Source: Pseudobdellovibrionaceae bacterium (GTDB taxonomy: Bacteria; Bdellovibrionota; Bdellovibrionia; Bdellovibrionales; Bdellovibrionaceae). Taken from it: a stretch of DNA of 33,269 nucleotides. The stretch spans positions 1 through 33,269 of the forward strand of contig CANBND010000004.1 of the NCBI GenBank assembly GCA_947370945.1, given 5' to 3'. The notes under the pieces were generated by a model that did no database searches, was not told where the DNA came from, and worked only from the letters and a program-made list of their open reading frames with translations. Shown here in pieces: positions 6,746 to 16,069 of this stretch (positions within the stretch are counted from its first letter, which is position 1; each line of letters opens with the position of its first letter). The position numbers were made by a program, and so were the translations under genes.

Positions 6746-9700
6746 ATGAGAATGATCAATCTACTTTGCATTGCTTTTTTATTTTTTATTGTTGGTTGTG
6801 ATGAAAAGGTTATTGTTGCTCAATCTGCATCTTCGGTTTTAGAAGTTGTTACTTCTGAGTCCTCAAATCAAATTGTTTCACAAAGTAATAAAGTTTTTAG
6901 CTGGAGTTGTAATCGCACAAATTCGGAAAAACTTTGTAAGTACCGAAGTCATATCACATCGTCGGCAAGTTTTGATTTTACTTCTGAACCTTATGGTGAA
7001 TACGGTGCTGAAAAAAAGAAAGATCTAACTGGCGTCGTTGAAGGTGATTACTATTTATATGTTCAAGCCACTAATCAAGTCGGTTTAGAGAGTGAAGTCA
7101 AACAGATTCAGTTTCATTATTACCGCGTGCCTGTTATTAATTTAACAATCACAAGTTATACCTTTCAAAGGGATACATTAATTACGCCGATCAGTGTGAC
7201 CTCATCTGCAGGACTTGTGCAATCCTATAGTGTATCTCCGGCTTTACCAGCAGGTCTGACGCTGAATCCAACAACTGGAGTCATCAGCGGAACGCCGACG
7301 GCATTTAGTGCGGCCCAGACGTATCAGTTAACGGGAACTAACGTCAGCGGAAGTTCTAATGTTGCTTTTACGATCGCCGTGAATGATTTGCCGCCAACCG
7401 GTCTGACTTATTTAAATAATCCTGCAACTTATTTTAAAACGATCAGTTTATCAGTGCCGAACACTCCAAGTTTAAGTGGAGGTGGTGCTGTTACAGGTTA
7501 CAGTATCAGTCCGGTGCTTCCTGCGGGTCTTGTTTTTAATACAACCACGGGAATAATTTCTGGGACTCCGACAGTCATTCGTAGCACTTCGGATTATGTG
7601 GTCACTGCAACGAACAGTGGTGGTAGCGCAACAGCGACATTGACAATCACTGTGAATGATATAGGTCCTGCGGGTTTATCTTATTCAGCAAGCCCTGCGA
7701 TTTACACAAAAACAGTCCCGATCACAAATAATACTCCATCAACTGTTGTAGGAACGCCGACGAGTTATAGTATCTCGGCGCCGCTGCCTGCGGGACTTAG
7801 TTTTAATACAACCACGGGAATTATTTCTGGAACACCAACAGCTCTGTCGATTGCGACAGTTTATACAATCACTGCAGCAAATTCGGGTGGATCAACGACA
7901 ACAAGTTTATCGATCACTGTGAATGATGTCGCACCAAGTGGGTTAACTTATAGTACTAATTCGCCAGTTTACACGCGCGGTGTACTCGTCACTACAAACG
8001 TACCTATACAAACGGGTGGTGGTCCAATCACGGGCTACAGTATTAGTCCGGCTTTACCAGCAGGTCTTAATTTTAATACAGGAAATGGTCGAATCACTGG
8101 GACTCCGACAGGGTTGTCTGCAGCAGCCAATTATGTTGTGACGGGTACAAACACAGGTGGTTCTGTTCGAACGACTTTAAATATTACAGTGAATGATCAA
8201 GCGCCTGTGGGATTAAGTTATACAAATAATAATCCAGTGTATACGCGCATGAGTCAGATCACAACAAACTCACCGTCGTTCACAGGCGGGGGATCGCCGA
8301 CATCATTCAGTATTAGTCCTGCGTTACCGTTGGGTTTAGATTTTAATTTGTTGAACGGAGAAATCACAGGAACACCTCTTCTGATTCAAGATGCAAAAAC
8401 ATACACAGTGACAGCGACGAATAGTGGTGGCTCTGTATCTGTGAATTTAACAATTGCCGTGAATGATATTGCACCAAGTGGTTTGACGTATTCGAGTAAT
8501 CCTGCGGTGTATACGAAATCGTCTGCAATTACGGCGAATGTTCCGTCAACTAGTGGCGGATTTGTAATTAGTTATAGCGTGAGCCCTGCTTTACCAGCGG
8601 GACTCAGTTTAAATACAATCAACGGTCGAATTACGGGAACTCCAACAACAGTGCAACCTATTGCAAGTTACACAATAACTGCAACAAACACGGGTGGCAG
8701 TACAACAGCGACTTTACAAATCACAATCAGAGATATTGCACCGAGCAGTCTGACGTATTCAAGTAATCCAGCGGTCTACACAAAATCTTCAGCGATCACT
8801 CCAAACACACCATCAAGCAGTGGTGGTGCTATTGTCAGTTACAGTGTGAGTCCCGCATTACCTGCCGGATTAACTTTAAATACGACAACGGGAATTATTA
8901 CGGGAACTCCGACGGCTGCAGCTGCTCAAGCAAATTATACGATCACAGCGACGAATACGGGTGGCACTGCAACGGCATCTTTGAGCATAACTGTAAATGA
9001 TATTGCGCCAAGCAATCTAAGATACTCAAGTAATCCCGCTGTATATACAAGAACAGTTTTAATTACTGCGAATACACCAACAGTGGATGGTGGTGCAATT
9101 ACGAGTTACAGCGTTAGTCCTGCATTACCTGCTGGACTAAGTTTAAATACAACAACTGGCGTAATTACTGGGACGCCAACAAGTTTGCAAGGTCAGCTCA
9201 GTTATGTCGTCACTGCGACGAATGCTGGTGGAAGTACAACAGCCACTTTACAAATTACAGTCAATGATGTTCCTGCAAGTGGATTATATTATGCTGTCAA
9301 TCCTGCCAACTACACAATATCAACACCAATTGCAACGAACACTCCAACAGTGACTGGTATTGTAACAAGTTATTCGATATCTGCACCTTTACCTGCAGGC
9401 TTAAGTTTTAGCACAGTAACTGGTGAAATCACAGGAACACCAACTGTATTAAGTCCAGCAACAAATTATATTGTTACAGCAAATAATTCCGGTGGATCTG
9501 TGACAACGAATTTAACGTTGGCTGTGAATGACGTTGCGCCAAGTAGTTTAACATATTCAAGTAATCCTGCGGTCTATACAAGATCATCAGCGATTACTCC
9601 GAACACACCATCAAGCAGTGGTGGTGCAGTGATCAGTTACAGTGTCAGTCCCGCATTACCTGCAGGATTAAGTTTAAATACATCAACTGGAATTATTACG

Positions 9701-12700
9701 GGAACACCTACAAGTGTTCAGCCTATTGCGAGTTACACAATCACTGCCACGAATACAGGCGGAAGCACTACAGCCACATTACAAATAACAGTCAATGCTG
9801 TTGTACCAAGTAGTTTAACATATTCAAGTAATCCTGCGGTCTATACAAAATCTTCAGCTATTACACCGAATACGCCATCAAGCAGTGGTGGTGCAGTAAT
9901 TAGTTATGGAGTCAGTCCGGCATTACCTGCAGGATTAACTTTAAATACTTCTACTGGTGTTATCACAGGGACACCAACATCTGTTCAATCAATAACAAGT
10001 TACACAATCACAGCAACGAATACAGGTGGAAGTACAACAGCCACTTTACAAATTACAGTGAATGATGTTGCGCCTAGCAGTTTAACCTATTCAAGTAATC
10101 CTGCGGTCTATACAAAATCATCAGCAATTACACCGAACACGCCAAGTTATAGTGGTGGTACACCAACAAGTTTTAGTATTTTTCCGTCGTTATCAGCCGG
10201 ATTAAGTTTTGATAATACAACGGGTATTATTTCAGGAACGCCTACAGCAGTTGTGTCAATCACTTCATATCGTGTAACATTATTTAATTCAGGCGGATCG
10301 ACAGCTGTTGATATTTCAATAACAGTGAAAGACATTGCGCCGACGGGATTAACGTATTCTACGCATCCTGCGACGTATGAAAAATCTTCGGCAATTACGC
10401 CGAACACACCATCAAACACTGGTGGCGCAATTACAAGTTATTCTATTTCTACGCCGTTATCCGCAGGTTTAAGTTTTGATACGACAACGGGAATAATTTC
10501 AGGAACGCCAACAGCCATTTGCAGTGCAACTACGTACACTATCACTGGATCGAACTCTGGCGGAAGTGCAACTTTTGCATTATCTATCACAGTCAATGAT
10601 ATAGCGCCAAACACACTATCATATTCTGATATGACACCGATCTATACGAAATCAGTTTTGATTACACCGAATAATCCATCAAGTCTTGGCGGTGCACCAA
10701 CAAGTTATTCAGTGTTGCCACCGTTACCTGCGGGATTAAATTTAAATACAACAACGGGAATCATCACAGGAACGCCAACAATTTTAAAAACCACACCTTC
10801 AAGTTATGATATTACTGCTTACAATAGTGGTGGTAGTGCGACAGCCACGCTATCGATTCGAATCAATGATCGCGCGCCAACATCGTTAGTGTATGCCAAT
10901 AATCCAGTGACCTACATGCAAAATATTGCGATCACTCCGAACACAGCCACAGTTGGCGGTGGTGGGGCTCCGACGTTGTTTGCAGCGCCTTCGTTGCCTG
11001 CGGGATTAAGTATTAATTCAGCAACAGGTGAAATCACGGGGACTCCGACAACATTAACTGCAGCTGCAGATTACACAGTGACTGTCAGTAACAGTGGTGG
11101 AAGTATTTCGACATTATTAAATATCACAATCGATGAACCTGCACCAAGCGGATTAACATACAGTACACCAGCTGCAAAATACGAACAAAATGTCGCGATC
11201 ACTCCGAACACACCAACACTTGCGGTTGGAAATGCAGTTAGTTACGCGATCACGCCAACATTACCAACGGGATTAATTTTTAACACCACAACAGGTGTCA
11301 TCACAGGAACACCAACAGTTCGACAAAATGTGGCCAGCACCCACACCGTCACCGCCACAAACTCAAAAGGCCAGACAACCACAACGACAATTACTATTCG
11401 GGTGTTAGCGGCATTTATTATTACGGTGAAGACGGATGCGACGAATACAGCAGGTTCAATGGATTCAGATGGTTTTTCACGTAAGACTTATTGTTTAAAA
11501 CCAATAACTGATTATAATTTTAGTGTTGATTGGGGCGATTCAGTTATTGAAAACGTAACCTCATCGAATGGTAGTAGTACTGTTTGTCATACATATTCAT
11601 CGATTGGTACTTATTCTGTTAAATTATTAGGTGACTATGCATTTATTGAATTTGGAAAAATATTATCCGCTAACAGTAGTATCGATTCATTTAAGATTTT
11701 GTCTGTGGACCAGTGGGGTACTAATGTTTGGCAAAATATTAGATTTGGGCTTTGTGAAAACATGCATATAAATGCATTAGATACGCCTGATTTAAGTAGT
11801 GCTCAGTCAATTGATTTTGGAATTGCAAAATCTATGAATGAAAATATAAATAATTGGGACGTATCGCATGTGACAAATCTTAGTTATGCATTTTATCGTA
11901 CCAGCGCATTTAACCAACCCTTAGATAATTGGAATACATCGAATGTCACTGATATGAGTTACATGTTTGGCGATACTGCTTTATTTAATCAGCCACTGAA
12001 TAGCTGGGATACTTCAAAAGTAACAAATATGAGTTATATGTTTGTAAGTGCACGAGCATTTAATCAATCCTTAAACAACTGGGATACTTCAAACGTAACA
12101 AATATGTCTGGTATGTTTTATTATGCTACAGCATTTAATGGAACAATTGGAAGCTGGGATACTTCAAAAGTAACTTCAATGAATTCTATGTTTCTTTTAG
12201 CAGGAGTATTTGACATTGATATTTCTGGTTGGGTCACTTCGAATGTAACTGACATGTCGAAAATGTTTGTCTATGCAACAAAATTCAATCAGCCAATCGG
12301 CATTTGGAATACTTCAAAAGTAACAAATATGTCGAGTATGTTTTACGGCGCGACTTCTTTTAATCACCCCATTGATTATAACCCGTCAACTGGTGCATGG
12401 AATACTTCAAAAGTAACAAATATGTCGAGTATGTTTTACGGAGCGAGTTCATTTAATCAAAATTTAAATTTATGGGATGTGTCAGGTGTAACCGATATGA
12501 GTTACATGTTTTTTCAAGCAGTATCGTTTAATAGTAATATTAGCACCTGGAATACATCCAGTGTGACAAATATGATGCAAATGTTTGGTATGGCGTCAGT
12601 GTTCAATTCAGATATCTCTGCATGGGACACCTCAAGTGTTACAAATATGTCTGGTATGTTTAATGGCGCCGGTTCTTTTGATCAGCCGATTAATTATAAT

Positions 12701-13663
12701 TCATCAACAGGTGCTTGGAATACATCCAACGTAACAACAATGGCAGCAATGTTTCTTCATGCGTCAGTATTTAATCAAAATATTGGAGCTTGGGTTACAT
12801 CAAAAGTAACGGATATGCATGGAATGTTTTGGGATGCGACATTATTTAATCAGGATATTAGCGGCTGGAATACTTCTGCAGTAAAAAGCATGTCATATAT
12901 GTTTTCTCGGGCAGGAAGTTTTAATCAACCGCTCGATCAATGGAATGTATCGAACGTCATTGATATAGGGTGCATGTTCTGTGCAGCTACTTCGTTTAAT
13001 CAAAATATTAACACTTGGGATATATCAAAAGTAACAGAGATGAGAGGGGTGTTTATGGGTGCAACCTCATTTAATCAACCACTTAATAATTGGAATACTT
13101 CGAATATTACGAATATGGGTGGAATATTTAGAGGTGCAACTTCATTTAATCAACCCATTGGTAGTTGGAACACTTCTAAAGTTGAATATACAGCGGAGAT
13201 GTTTCGAGATGCGACATCATTTAATCAAGATTTAAATACATGGGATGTATCTAAATTAAGTATTACCGATTATATGTTTTATAATGCCACTGCATTTAAT
13301 AAACCTTTAGACCAATGGAATACATCTCATTTTAGTAGGTTGAATTATATGTTTTTAAATGCGACATCATTTAATGGAAACATTAGCACTTGGAATACTG
13401 CAAATGTCTCATCGATGGCAGGAATGTTTAGTCAAGCGACATCTTTTAACCAGCCGATTGGCAGTTGGAACACATCAAATGTTGGTGCGTTTTCAAATCA
13501 AGAATATCTAGGTATGTATGCAATGTTCTATGGTGCAACTTCATTTAACCAAGATCTGAGTGGATGGGATGTTAGTCATATGACAAGTTTCAATATCAGA
13601 CAAAATTTCGACACCGGCGCCACCGCCTGGGAAGCACCAAAAAAACCAAACTTCCCACCATAA
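6746..13663 (+). CDS. Giant repeat lipoprotein: 16 He_PIG repeats, PKD-like segment, 23 BspA/DUF285 units
   Basis: A 2305-residue surface lipoprotein, probably an adhesin. Residues 1-18 are a lipoprotein signal (hydrophobic run, then I-V-G-C with Cys18). Residues 19-129 hold an Ig/fibronectin-like segment with a paired-Cys motif and Y-Y-L-Y-V-Q-A. Residues 130-1553 are 16 He_PIG (putative Ig) repeats with the core L-P-A-G-L, T-G-x-I-T-G-T-P-T and T-N-T-G-G-S. Next comes a PKD-like part containing V-D-W-G-D-S and [11 protein letters not shown]. The rest is BspA-like DUF285 units (F-N-Q-x-I-x-x-W-N-T-S-x-V-T-x-M-x-x-M-F) to the end. An in-frame TTG at 6719 is open but lies across the candidate promoter. 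The ATG at 6746 (or 6752) gives a proper signal peptide; no ribosome site is visible. Asp follows the lipidated Cys, which in E. coli favours inner-membrane retention. The ligand is unknown. Confidence 0.9.
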   Translation: MRMINLLCIAFLFFIVGCDEKVIVAQSASSVLEVVTSESSNQIVSQSNKVFSWSCNRTNSEKLCKYRSHITSSASFDFTSEPYGEYGAEKKKDLTGVVEGDYYLYVQATNQVGLESEVKQIQFHYYRVPVINLTITSYTFQRDTLITPISVTSSAGLVQSYSVSPALPAGLTLNPTTGVISGTPTAFSAAQTYQLTGTNVSGSSNVAFTIAVNDLPPTGLTYLNNPATYFKTISLSVPNTPSLSGGGAVTGYSISPVLPAGLVFNTTTGIISGTPTVIRSTSDYVVTATNSGGSATATLTITVNDIGPAGLSYSASPAIYTKTVPITNNTPSTVVGTPTSYSISAPLPAGLSFNTTTGIISGTPTALSIATVYTITAANSGGSTTTSLSITVNDVAPSGLTYSTNSPVYTRGVLVTTNVPIQTGGGPITGYSISPALPAGLNFNTGNGRITGTPTGLSAAANYVVTGTNTGGSVRTTLNITVNDQAPVGLSYTNNNPVYTRMSQITTNSPSFTGGGSPTSFSISPALPLGLDFNLLNGEITGTPLLIQDAKTYTVTATNSGGSVSVNLTIAVNDIAPSGLTYSSNPAVYTKSSAITANVPSTSGGFVISYSVSPALPAGLSLNTINGRITGTPTTVQPIASYTITATNTGGSTTATLQITIRDIAPSSLTYSSNPAVYTKSSAITPNTPSSSGGAIVSYSVSPALPAGLTLNTTTGIITGTPTAAAAQANYTITATNTGGTATASLSITVNDIAPSNLRYSSNPAVYTRTVLITANTPTVDGGAITSYSVSPALPAGLSLNTTTGVITGTPTSLQGQLSYVVTATNAGGSTTATLQITVNDVPASGLYYAVNPANYTISTPIATNTPTVTGIVTSYSISAPLPAGLSFSTVTGEITGTPTVLSPATNYIVTANNSGGSVTTNLTLAVNDVAPSSLTYSSNPAVYTRSSAITPNTPSSSGGAVISYSVSPALPAGLSLNTSTGIITGTPTSVQPIASYTITATNTGGSTTATLQITVNAVVPSSLTYSSNPAVYTKSSAITPNTPSSSGGAVISYGVSPALPAGLTLNTSTGVITGTPTSVQSITSYTITATNTGGSTTATLQITVNDVAPSSLTYSSNPAVYTKSSAITPNTPSYSGGTPTSFSIFPSLSAGLSFDNTTGIISGTPTAVVSITSYRVTLFNSGGSTAVDISITVKDIAPTGLTYSTHPATYEKSSAITPNTPSNTGGAITSYSISTPLSAGLSFDTTTGIISGTPTAICSATTYTITGSNSGGSATFALSITVNDIAPNTLSYSDMTPIYTKSVLITPNNPSSLGGAPTSYSVLPPLPAGLNLNTTTGIITGTPTILKTTPSSYDITAYNSGGSATATLSIRINDRAPTSLVYANNPVTYMQNIAITPNTATVGGGGAPTLFAAPSLPAGLSINSATGEITGTPTTLTAAADYTVTVSNSGGSISTLLNITIDEPAPSGLTYSTPAAKYEQNVAITPNTPTLAVGNAVSYAITPTLPTGLIFNTTTGVITGTPTVRQNVASTHTVTATNSKGQTTTTTITIRVLAAFIITVKTDATNTAGSMDSDGFSRKTYCLKPITDYNFSVDWGDSVIENVTSSNGSSTVCHTYSSIGTYSVKLLGDYAFIEFGKILSANSSIDSFKILSVDQWGTNVWQNIRFGLCENMHINALDTPDLSSAQSIDFGIAKSMNENINNWDVSHVTNLSYAFYRTSAFNQPLDNWNTSNVTDMSYMFGDTALFNQPLNSWDTSKVTNMSYMFVSARAFNQSLNNWDTSNVTNMSGMFYYATAFNGTIGSWDTSKVTSMNSMFLLAGVFDIDISGWVTSNVTDMSKMFVYATKFNQPIGIWNTSKVTNMSSMFYGATSFNHPIDYNPSTGAWNTSKVTNMSSMFYGASSFNQNLNLWDVSGVTDMSYMFFQAVSFNSNISTWNTSSVTNMMQMFGMASVFNSDISAWDTSSVTNMSGMFNGAGSFDQPINYNSSTGAWNTSNVTTMAAMFLHASVFNQNIGAWVTSKVTDMHGMFWDATLFNQDISGWNTSAVKSMSYMFSRAGSFNQPLDQWNVSNVIDIGCMFCAATSFNQNINTWDISKVTEMRGVFMGATSFNQPLNNWNTSNITNMGGIFRGATSFNQPIGSWNTSKVEYTAEMFRDATSFNQDLNTWDVSKLSITDYMFYNATAFNKPLDQWNTSHFSRLNYMFLNATSFNGNISTWNTANVSSMAGMFSQATSFNQPIGSWNTSNVGAFSNQEYLGMYAMFYGATSFNQDLSGWDVSHMTSFNIRQNFDTGATAWEAPKKPNFPP
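7133..11404 (+). repeat. Sixteen tandem He_PIG-encoding repeats (~267 bp each)
   Basis: The segment is 4272 bases, or 16 units averaging 89 codons. Unit boundaries follow the recurring N-D-x-x-P-x-x-L-x-Y join. Most units differ in base sequence while keeping the protein pattern, so they are old. Units 6, 7 and 10-12 share long, nearly identical stretches such as TATTCAAGTAATCCTGCGGT (starting near 9555, 9823 and 10089), exactly 267-268 bases apart, which points to recent duplication or conversion. Each unit should fold as an Ig-like beta sandwich, so the array would form a long stalk. Confidence 0.93.
11837..13600 (+). repeat. Twenty-three tandem BspA/DUF285 units (~75 bp each)
   Basis: Each unit of about 25 residues starts with F-N-Q-x, has W-(D/N)-T-S-x-V-T-x-M in the middle, and ends with M-F-x-x-A-T-x. 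I count 23 by the conserved tryptophan. Units 8 and 12 carry a six-residue insertion (Y-N-x-S-T-G-A before or at the Trp), and unit 22 a longer one. The last unit closes with D-T-G-A-T-A-W, a common cap in this family. The BspA-type surface repeats of this kind are linked to binding of host or matrix proteins in other bacteria; here the ligand is unknown. Confidence 0.9.
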
Positions 13664-13671
13664 AAAAACAT

Positions 13672-13701
13672 TAAATCTAGAATTCAAATAGGCTAGATTT
13701 A
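13672..13701 (-). terminator. AT-rich hairpin terminator for the small secreted gene pair
   Basis: A perfect 9-bp stem, TAAATCTAG (13672-13680) and CTAGATTTA (13693-13701), has a 12-base loop. On the minus strand it is followed by ATG and then a run of seven T (complement of 13662-13668), fitting an intrinsic terminator for the minus-strand gene whose TAA stop lies in the arm. On the plus strand no T run follows, so it would be a weak stop for the giant lipoprotein transcript, although it lies just after that gene. Confidence 0.55.
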
Positions 13702-13983
13702 GTGTCCACCAATACCATGATATTTATCGGGGTTAAATCGTACTTTTAATTTACAATCAGAGATTTTGAATTTGTATTGAAAGTCATTTATCAGGCTATT
13801 TGCATCTTTAGGATAATTGTAAAAATTAATTTCGCCAGCATCGAACTCGATGACGTCGCAATTCACAATTTTAATTTTGTTGTCGGCGATACACTCGCCA
13901 GTAACATTATATGTGCCCGTGGGCGTTGACGCAAAAGTTTTAAAACTAAGTAACCCCAAAAATATATAAATCAGTTTTTTCAT
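13699..13983 (-). CDS. Small secreted protein (paralogue of the next gene upstream)
   Basis: A 94-residue protein that I do not recognise. It starts with a clear signal peptide (M-K-K-L-I-Y-I-F-L-G-L-L-S-F-K-T-F-A-S), so the mature part of about 76 residues is periplasmic or secreted. The mature part has three cysteines and the pattern G-E-I-N-F-Y-N-Y ... D-C-K-L-K-V-R-F-N-P, which recurs in the adjacent gene. The open frame goes back to 14013, but the ATG at 13983 gives the signal peptide and has an AGAAAG site before it, so I use it. It ends within a hairpin terminator. No enzyme motif is seen. Confidence 0.7.
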   Translation of the reverse strand: MKKLIYIFLGLLSFKTFASTPTGTYNVTGECIADNKIKIVNCDVIEFDAGEINFYNYPKDANSLINDFQYKFKISDCKLKVRFNPDKYHGIGGH

Positions 13984-14003
13984 GATCATCTTTCTTTTAA
14001 ATG

Positions 14004-14300
14004 TTAAAAACATTGGCTTGAATTTGGATTACATCGGGCTAAAATTTCACATTTATCAGGGTCTAAAGTGATCAGCGACATCAATCCCGAATTGTTATTG
14101 TCTGGTTCTTTGTAATTGAACAAAGTCATTTGACCATTATTTATTTCAACGTAATCGACTCGTGAATGACCTGGTACGTAGAGCTTATTGCAATTAACGA
14201 CCAAGTACGAATTGCTCTTTGTATAGTCCACATAGGTCACAAGGGAGTATGCAGTTGCAGAATTTAAAATAAATAAAGAAGTCAGTAAAATAAATTTCAT
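14004..14300 (-). CDS. Small secreted protein (paralogue of the next gene downstream)
   Basis: A 98-residue protein of unknown function with a signal peptide (M-K-F-I-L-L-T-S-L-F-I-L-N-S-A-T-A-Y-S). The frame is open to 14351, but the ATG at 14300 is preceded by GAGGA at a proper distance and gives the signal peptide, so it is the likely start. The mature part contains V-N-C, G-Q-M-T-L-F-N-Y, D-K-C-E-I-L-A-R-C-N-P and a C-terminal Cys. This spacing matches the downstream gene, from which it is separated by 20 bases, so the pair looks like a tandem duplication and an operon. Disulfide bonding is likely from the cysteines in an exported protein. Confidence 0.7.
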   Translation of the reverse strand: MKFILLTSLFILNSATAYSLVTYVDYTKSNSYLVVNCNKLYVPGHSRVDYVEINNGQMTLFNYKEPDNNNSGLMSLITLDPDKCEILARCNPNSSQCF

Positions 14301-14400
14301 AGATTCCTCAAGTCGTTTCTGAGTCTGTAGACTGAATTGTCTTTTATTCAAACATGAACGAGCTTCGAGAATTAGTTAGCTAAAACCATTCCAAGATGAG

Positions 14401-14499
14401 GGTGTCTTGTTATCGATTTGACAGGATAAAGGTGTCCAAAGGATTTACATTTGACAGTAGAATGTAACTTTAGATTGTAAGTATAAAAAAGTTTGACAG
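14401..14499. repeat. Cluster of TTTGACAG and GGTGTC boxes, possible insertion-sequence end relic
   Basis: TTTGACAG occurs at 14417-14424, 14450-14457 and 14492-14499, all in the same orientation. GGTGTC occurs at 14401-14406 and 14431-14436. Several short repeats of this sort, spaced tens of bases apart, resemble the multiple transposase-binding boxes at the ends of IS21-like elements. No transposase is nearby, so it would be a solo end. An alternative is a set of regulator or -35 boxes. The insertion-sequence reading is from memory of the pattern only. Confidence 0.3.
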
Positions 14500-14543
14500 T
14501 TCAGCAATAAGATTTTTGAAGTTAAAACAAACCCCACCTCATC

Positions 14544-14581
14544 CAACGGCTAGATTTATCAAATCAAAGTCTAGGCCGTTG
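14544..14581. promoter_or_regulatory. Bulged hairpin upstream of the Glt/Agl-like operon
   Basis: CAACGGCTAGA (14544-14554) pairs with TCTAGGCCGTTG (14570-14581) with one bulged C; the loop is 15 bases. No T run follows in either direction, so it is unlikely to be an intrinsic terminator. It lies 44 bases before the first gene of the operon and just before the candidate -35 box, a position suited to an operator. It lies upstream of the predicted transcript start, so an RNA role is less likely. Confidence 0.4.
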
Positions 14582-14590
14582 ATCTTGAAA

Positions 14591-14619
14591 TTGCTTAGAA
14601 TGTTTTTCATGAATAATCT
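14591..14619 (+). promoter_or_regulatory. Candidate sigma-70 type promoter of the Glt/Agl-like operon
   Basis: TTGCTT (14591-14596), a 17-base spacer, then TAATCT (14614-14619). Each box matches four of six consensus bases. The predicted start of transcription falls at about 14626, the A of the first ATG, and no ribosome site lies before that ATG, which would make a leaderless message. AT-rich DNA gives such boxes by chance, so this is tentative. Confidence 0.33.
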
Positions 14620-14625
14620 ATTCAG

Positions 14626-15420
14626 ATGAAAAGTGTTGGTGCTCGGATTATTAAGCTGTTTCAATTCCTTATCTTTTTGTTAACTCTGACCGTGGCTCAA
14701 CTTGCGCTTGCGCAAGTCCAACAGTCAACGCCCGCAAAAATCGATACCGCGACCCCCGCAAAAACCCCGACAGCAGCCGCACCCAAGGCCGACACTGAAT
14801 TTAAACTCGATAAAACGATTCTTGTCGATGAAGACAAAGAGCAAATTAATTCTTTATTCAAAGACATGATCGTCGTGCAACGCCGTGCGATCACGCGTGA
14901 AAATAAAATTTTGGCTGATACCAGTTTTAATTTCGATTATTCAGATTATCCCCGTACGATGTACGCCCTTGGGTTAGGTGCCGGGTATGCGCTGAGTGAA
15001 TCCATTGAAATTCACGGAGTACTTCATCCTGTGTATGTGTCGAATGAAAAACCGATCGCGCAATCCGTACGAAGTTTGCAGCTTTTAGATGAAACTCAAG
15101 CCGAACTCTTGGCGGCAAAACCTGTGCTTGGTTTTGAGAGCCACTTGATTTGGGTTTTAGCTTACGGAAAAGATGCGTGGGGTCCGTTTGATTTAGTTCG
15201 CAGTGATACATTTATGAAGTTTCTGCTGGGTGCAATTAAATATGATGGTGGAAAAACAGGACTTAAGTTCGGTGCCATGTTTGGTAAAACCTTATTTTTT
15301 AGCCGGCACTTTAATGTTCGCTTGTCCGTTGGACTCAGCTCTGTAGAACGATATATTAATGATCAAAAGCAAAGTTCAATCGTTGGAAATTTAGAACCCG
15401 CATTATTTTGGTATTTTTAA
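14626..15420 (+). CDS. Outer-membrane beta-barrel protein of the Glt/Agl-like operon
   Basis: A 264-residue exported protein. An N-terminal signal peptide (about 1-29, ending L-A-L-A-Q) is followed by a Thr/Ala/Pro-rich stretch with repeated T-P-A-K, an acidic segment, and from about residue 95 an alternating amphipathic pattern ending in F-W-Y-F. A terminal aromatic residue after such strands is the outer-membrane barrel signature. Proteins of this sort (the OMP type found beside AglR/AglQ/AglS in Myxococcota and Bdellovibrionota) form the outer-membrane part of Glt machines. It is the first gene of the operon, 13 bases before the channel gene, which has its own AAAGGAG site. No ribosome site precedes this ATG. 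The match to a specific Glt protein is not certain. Confidence 0.72.
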   Translation: MKSVGARIIKLFQFLIFLLTLTVAQLALAQVQQSTPAKIDTATPAKTPTAAAPKADTEFKLDKTILVDEDKEQINSLFKDMIVVQRRAITRENKILADTSFNFDYSDYPRTMYALGLGAGYALSESIEIHGVLHPVYVSNEKPIAQSVRSLQLLDETQAELLAAKPVLGFESHLIWVLAYGKDAWGPFDLVRSDTFMKFLLGAIKYDGGKTGLKFGAMFGKTLFFSRHFNVRLSVGLSSVERYINDQKQSSIVGNLEPALFWYF

Positions 15421-15433
15421 AGGAGAATAGATT

Positions 15434-16069
15434 ATGTTTAAAGCGATAAAATTATTAATGTCACATGGAATGTCAGGATATCTTATTTTGATCGCCGCCG
15501 TATTTTGTATCGTCATCGCGATCGATCGATTGTATTATTTGTACGTTAAAATTTCTCTGGATGCGAAAGCCGCTTTGATTTTAGTGCAGAAAGAAATTCT
15601 TTCTCGAAATTACAACAACGCTTTACAAATTTGTAACAATCACAAACAAGTCCCTGAACTGACTGTCGTACGTGAAGGATTACTGGCTGTTGAAAACGGG
15701 CGGGAAGCAATGAATTCGGCGATTTCAGCAGCTGTTCTTGATGTGTCTCGTGGTTGCGAAACGCGATTATCATTTTTGTCATTGATTGCAAGTTCTGCGA
15801 CTTTACTGGGTTTGTTTGGAACGATTATGGGTCTAATTTCAACGTTTGAAGCCATCGCCAACGCGGATCCAGCAAGTAAAGGTCGCCTGTTGGGTAATGG
15901 TATTTCTGAAGCCATGTATTCAACAGCGGGCGGAGTTATCGTCGGTGTTGCGGCAATGATCGTTCACACAATTTGTGTTTCAAAATCAGATGTGATCGTT
16001 GGTAAAGCGCAAAATGCAGCATTAAGTATTGTAAAATGGATTGAGCAATCAGAAAGATCAAATGGCTGA
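15434..16069 (+). CDS. MotA/TolQ/ExbB-type proton channel subunit (AglR-like)
   Basis: A 211-residue inner-membrane protein with three membrane segments at about 13-38, 112-140 and 152-182. The last two carry the family core G-L-F-G-T-I-M-G-L-I-S-T-F and I-S-E-A-M-Y-S-T-A-G-G-V-I-V-G. TolQ/ExbB/AglR proteins form the pentameric ring of proton-driven motors together with TolR/ExbD-type plugs. AAAGGAG lies 8 bases before the ATG. The stop overlaps the next gene by 8 bases, and two ExbD-like genes follow, the same one-to-two set as aglR-aglQ-aglS in Myxococcus gliding motility. A role in Tol-Pal or TonB systems is less likely given the TPR and FHA/TonB-tail genes downstream. Confidence 0.88.
   Translation: MFKAIKLLMSHGMSGYLILIAAVFCIVIAIDRLYYLYVKISLDAKAALILVQKEILSRNYNNALQICNNHKQVPELTVVREGLLAVENGREAMNSAISAAVLDVSRGCETRLSFLSLIASSATLLGLFGTIMGLISTFEAIANADPASKGRLLGNGISEAMYSTAGGVIVGVAAMIVHTICVSKSDVIVGKAQNAALSIVKWIEQSERSNG

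Larger units (their letters stand above)
14301..14625. other. Non-coding gap before the motility-type operon
   Basis: This 325-base stretch has no credible gene. It holds the upstream region of the small secreted pair (minus), three TTTGACAG boxes with two GGTGTC boxes (14401-14499), a bulged hairpin (14544-14581), and a possible promoter for the plus-strand operon (14591-14619). The box-rich part reads like a regulatory cluster or the worn end of an insertion sequence. Confidence 0.6.

Noticed and set aside
10147-10419. Minus-strand open frame of 90 codons within the He_PIG array
   Set aside because: It is the antisense of repeat-coding sequence and lacks its own motifs or ribosome site.
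7133-13600. Regular repeats as a possible CRISPR or satellite array
   Set aside because: The repeats are in one open frame with codon-level period (89 and about 25 codons) and conserved protein cores; they encode domains.
14927-15211. Minus-strand open frame opposite the outer-membrane barrel gene
   Set aside because: It is a shadow of a well-supported signal-peptide gene in a tight operon.
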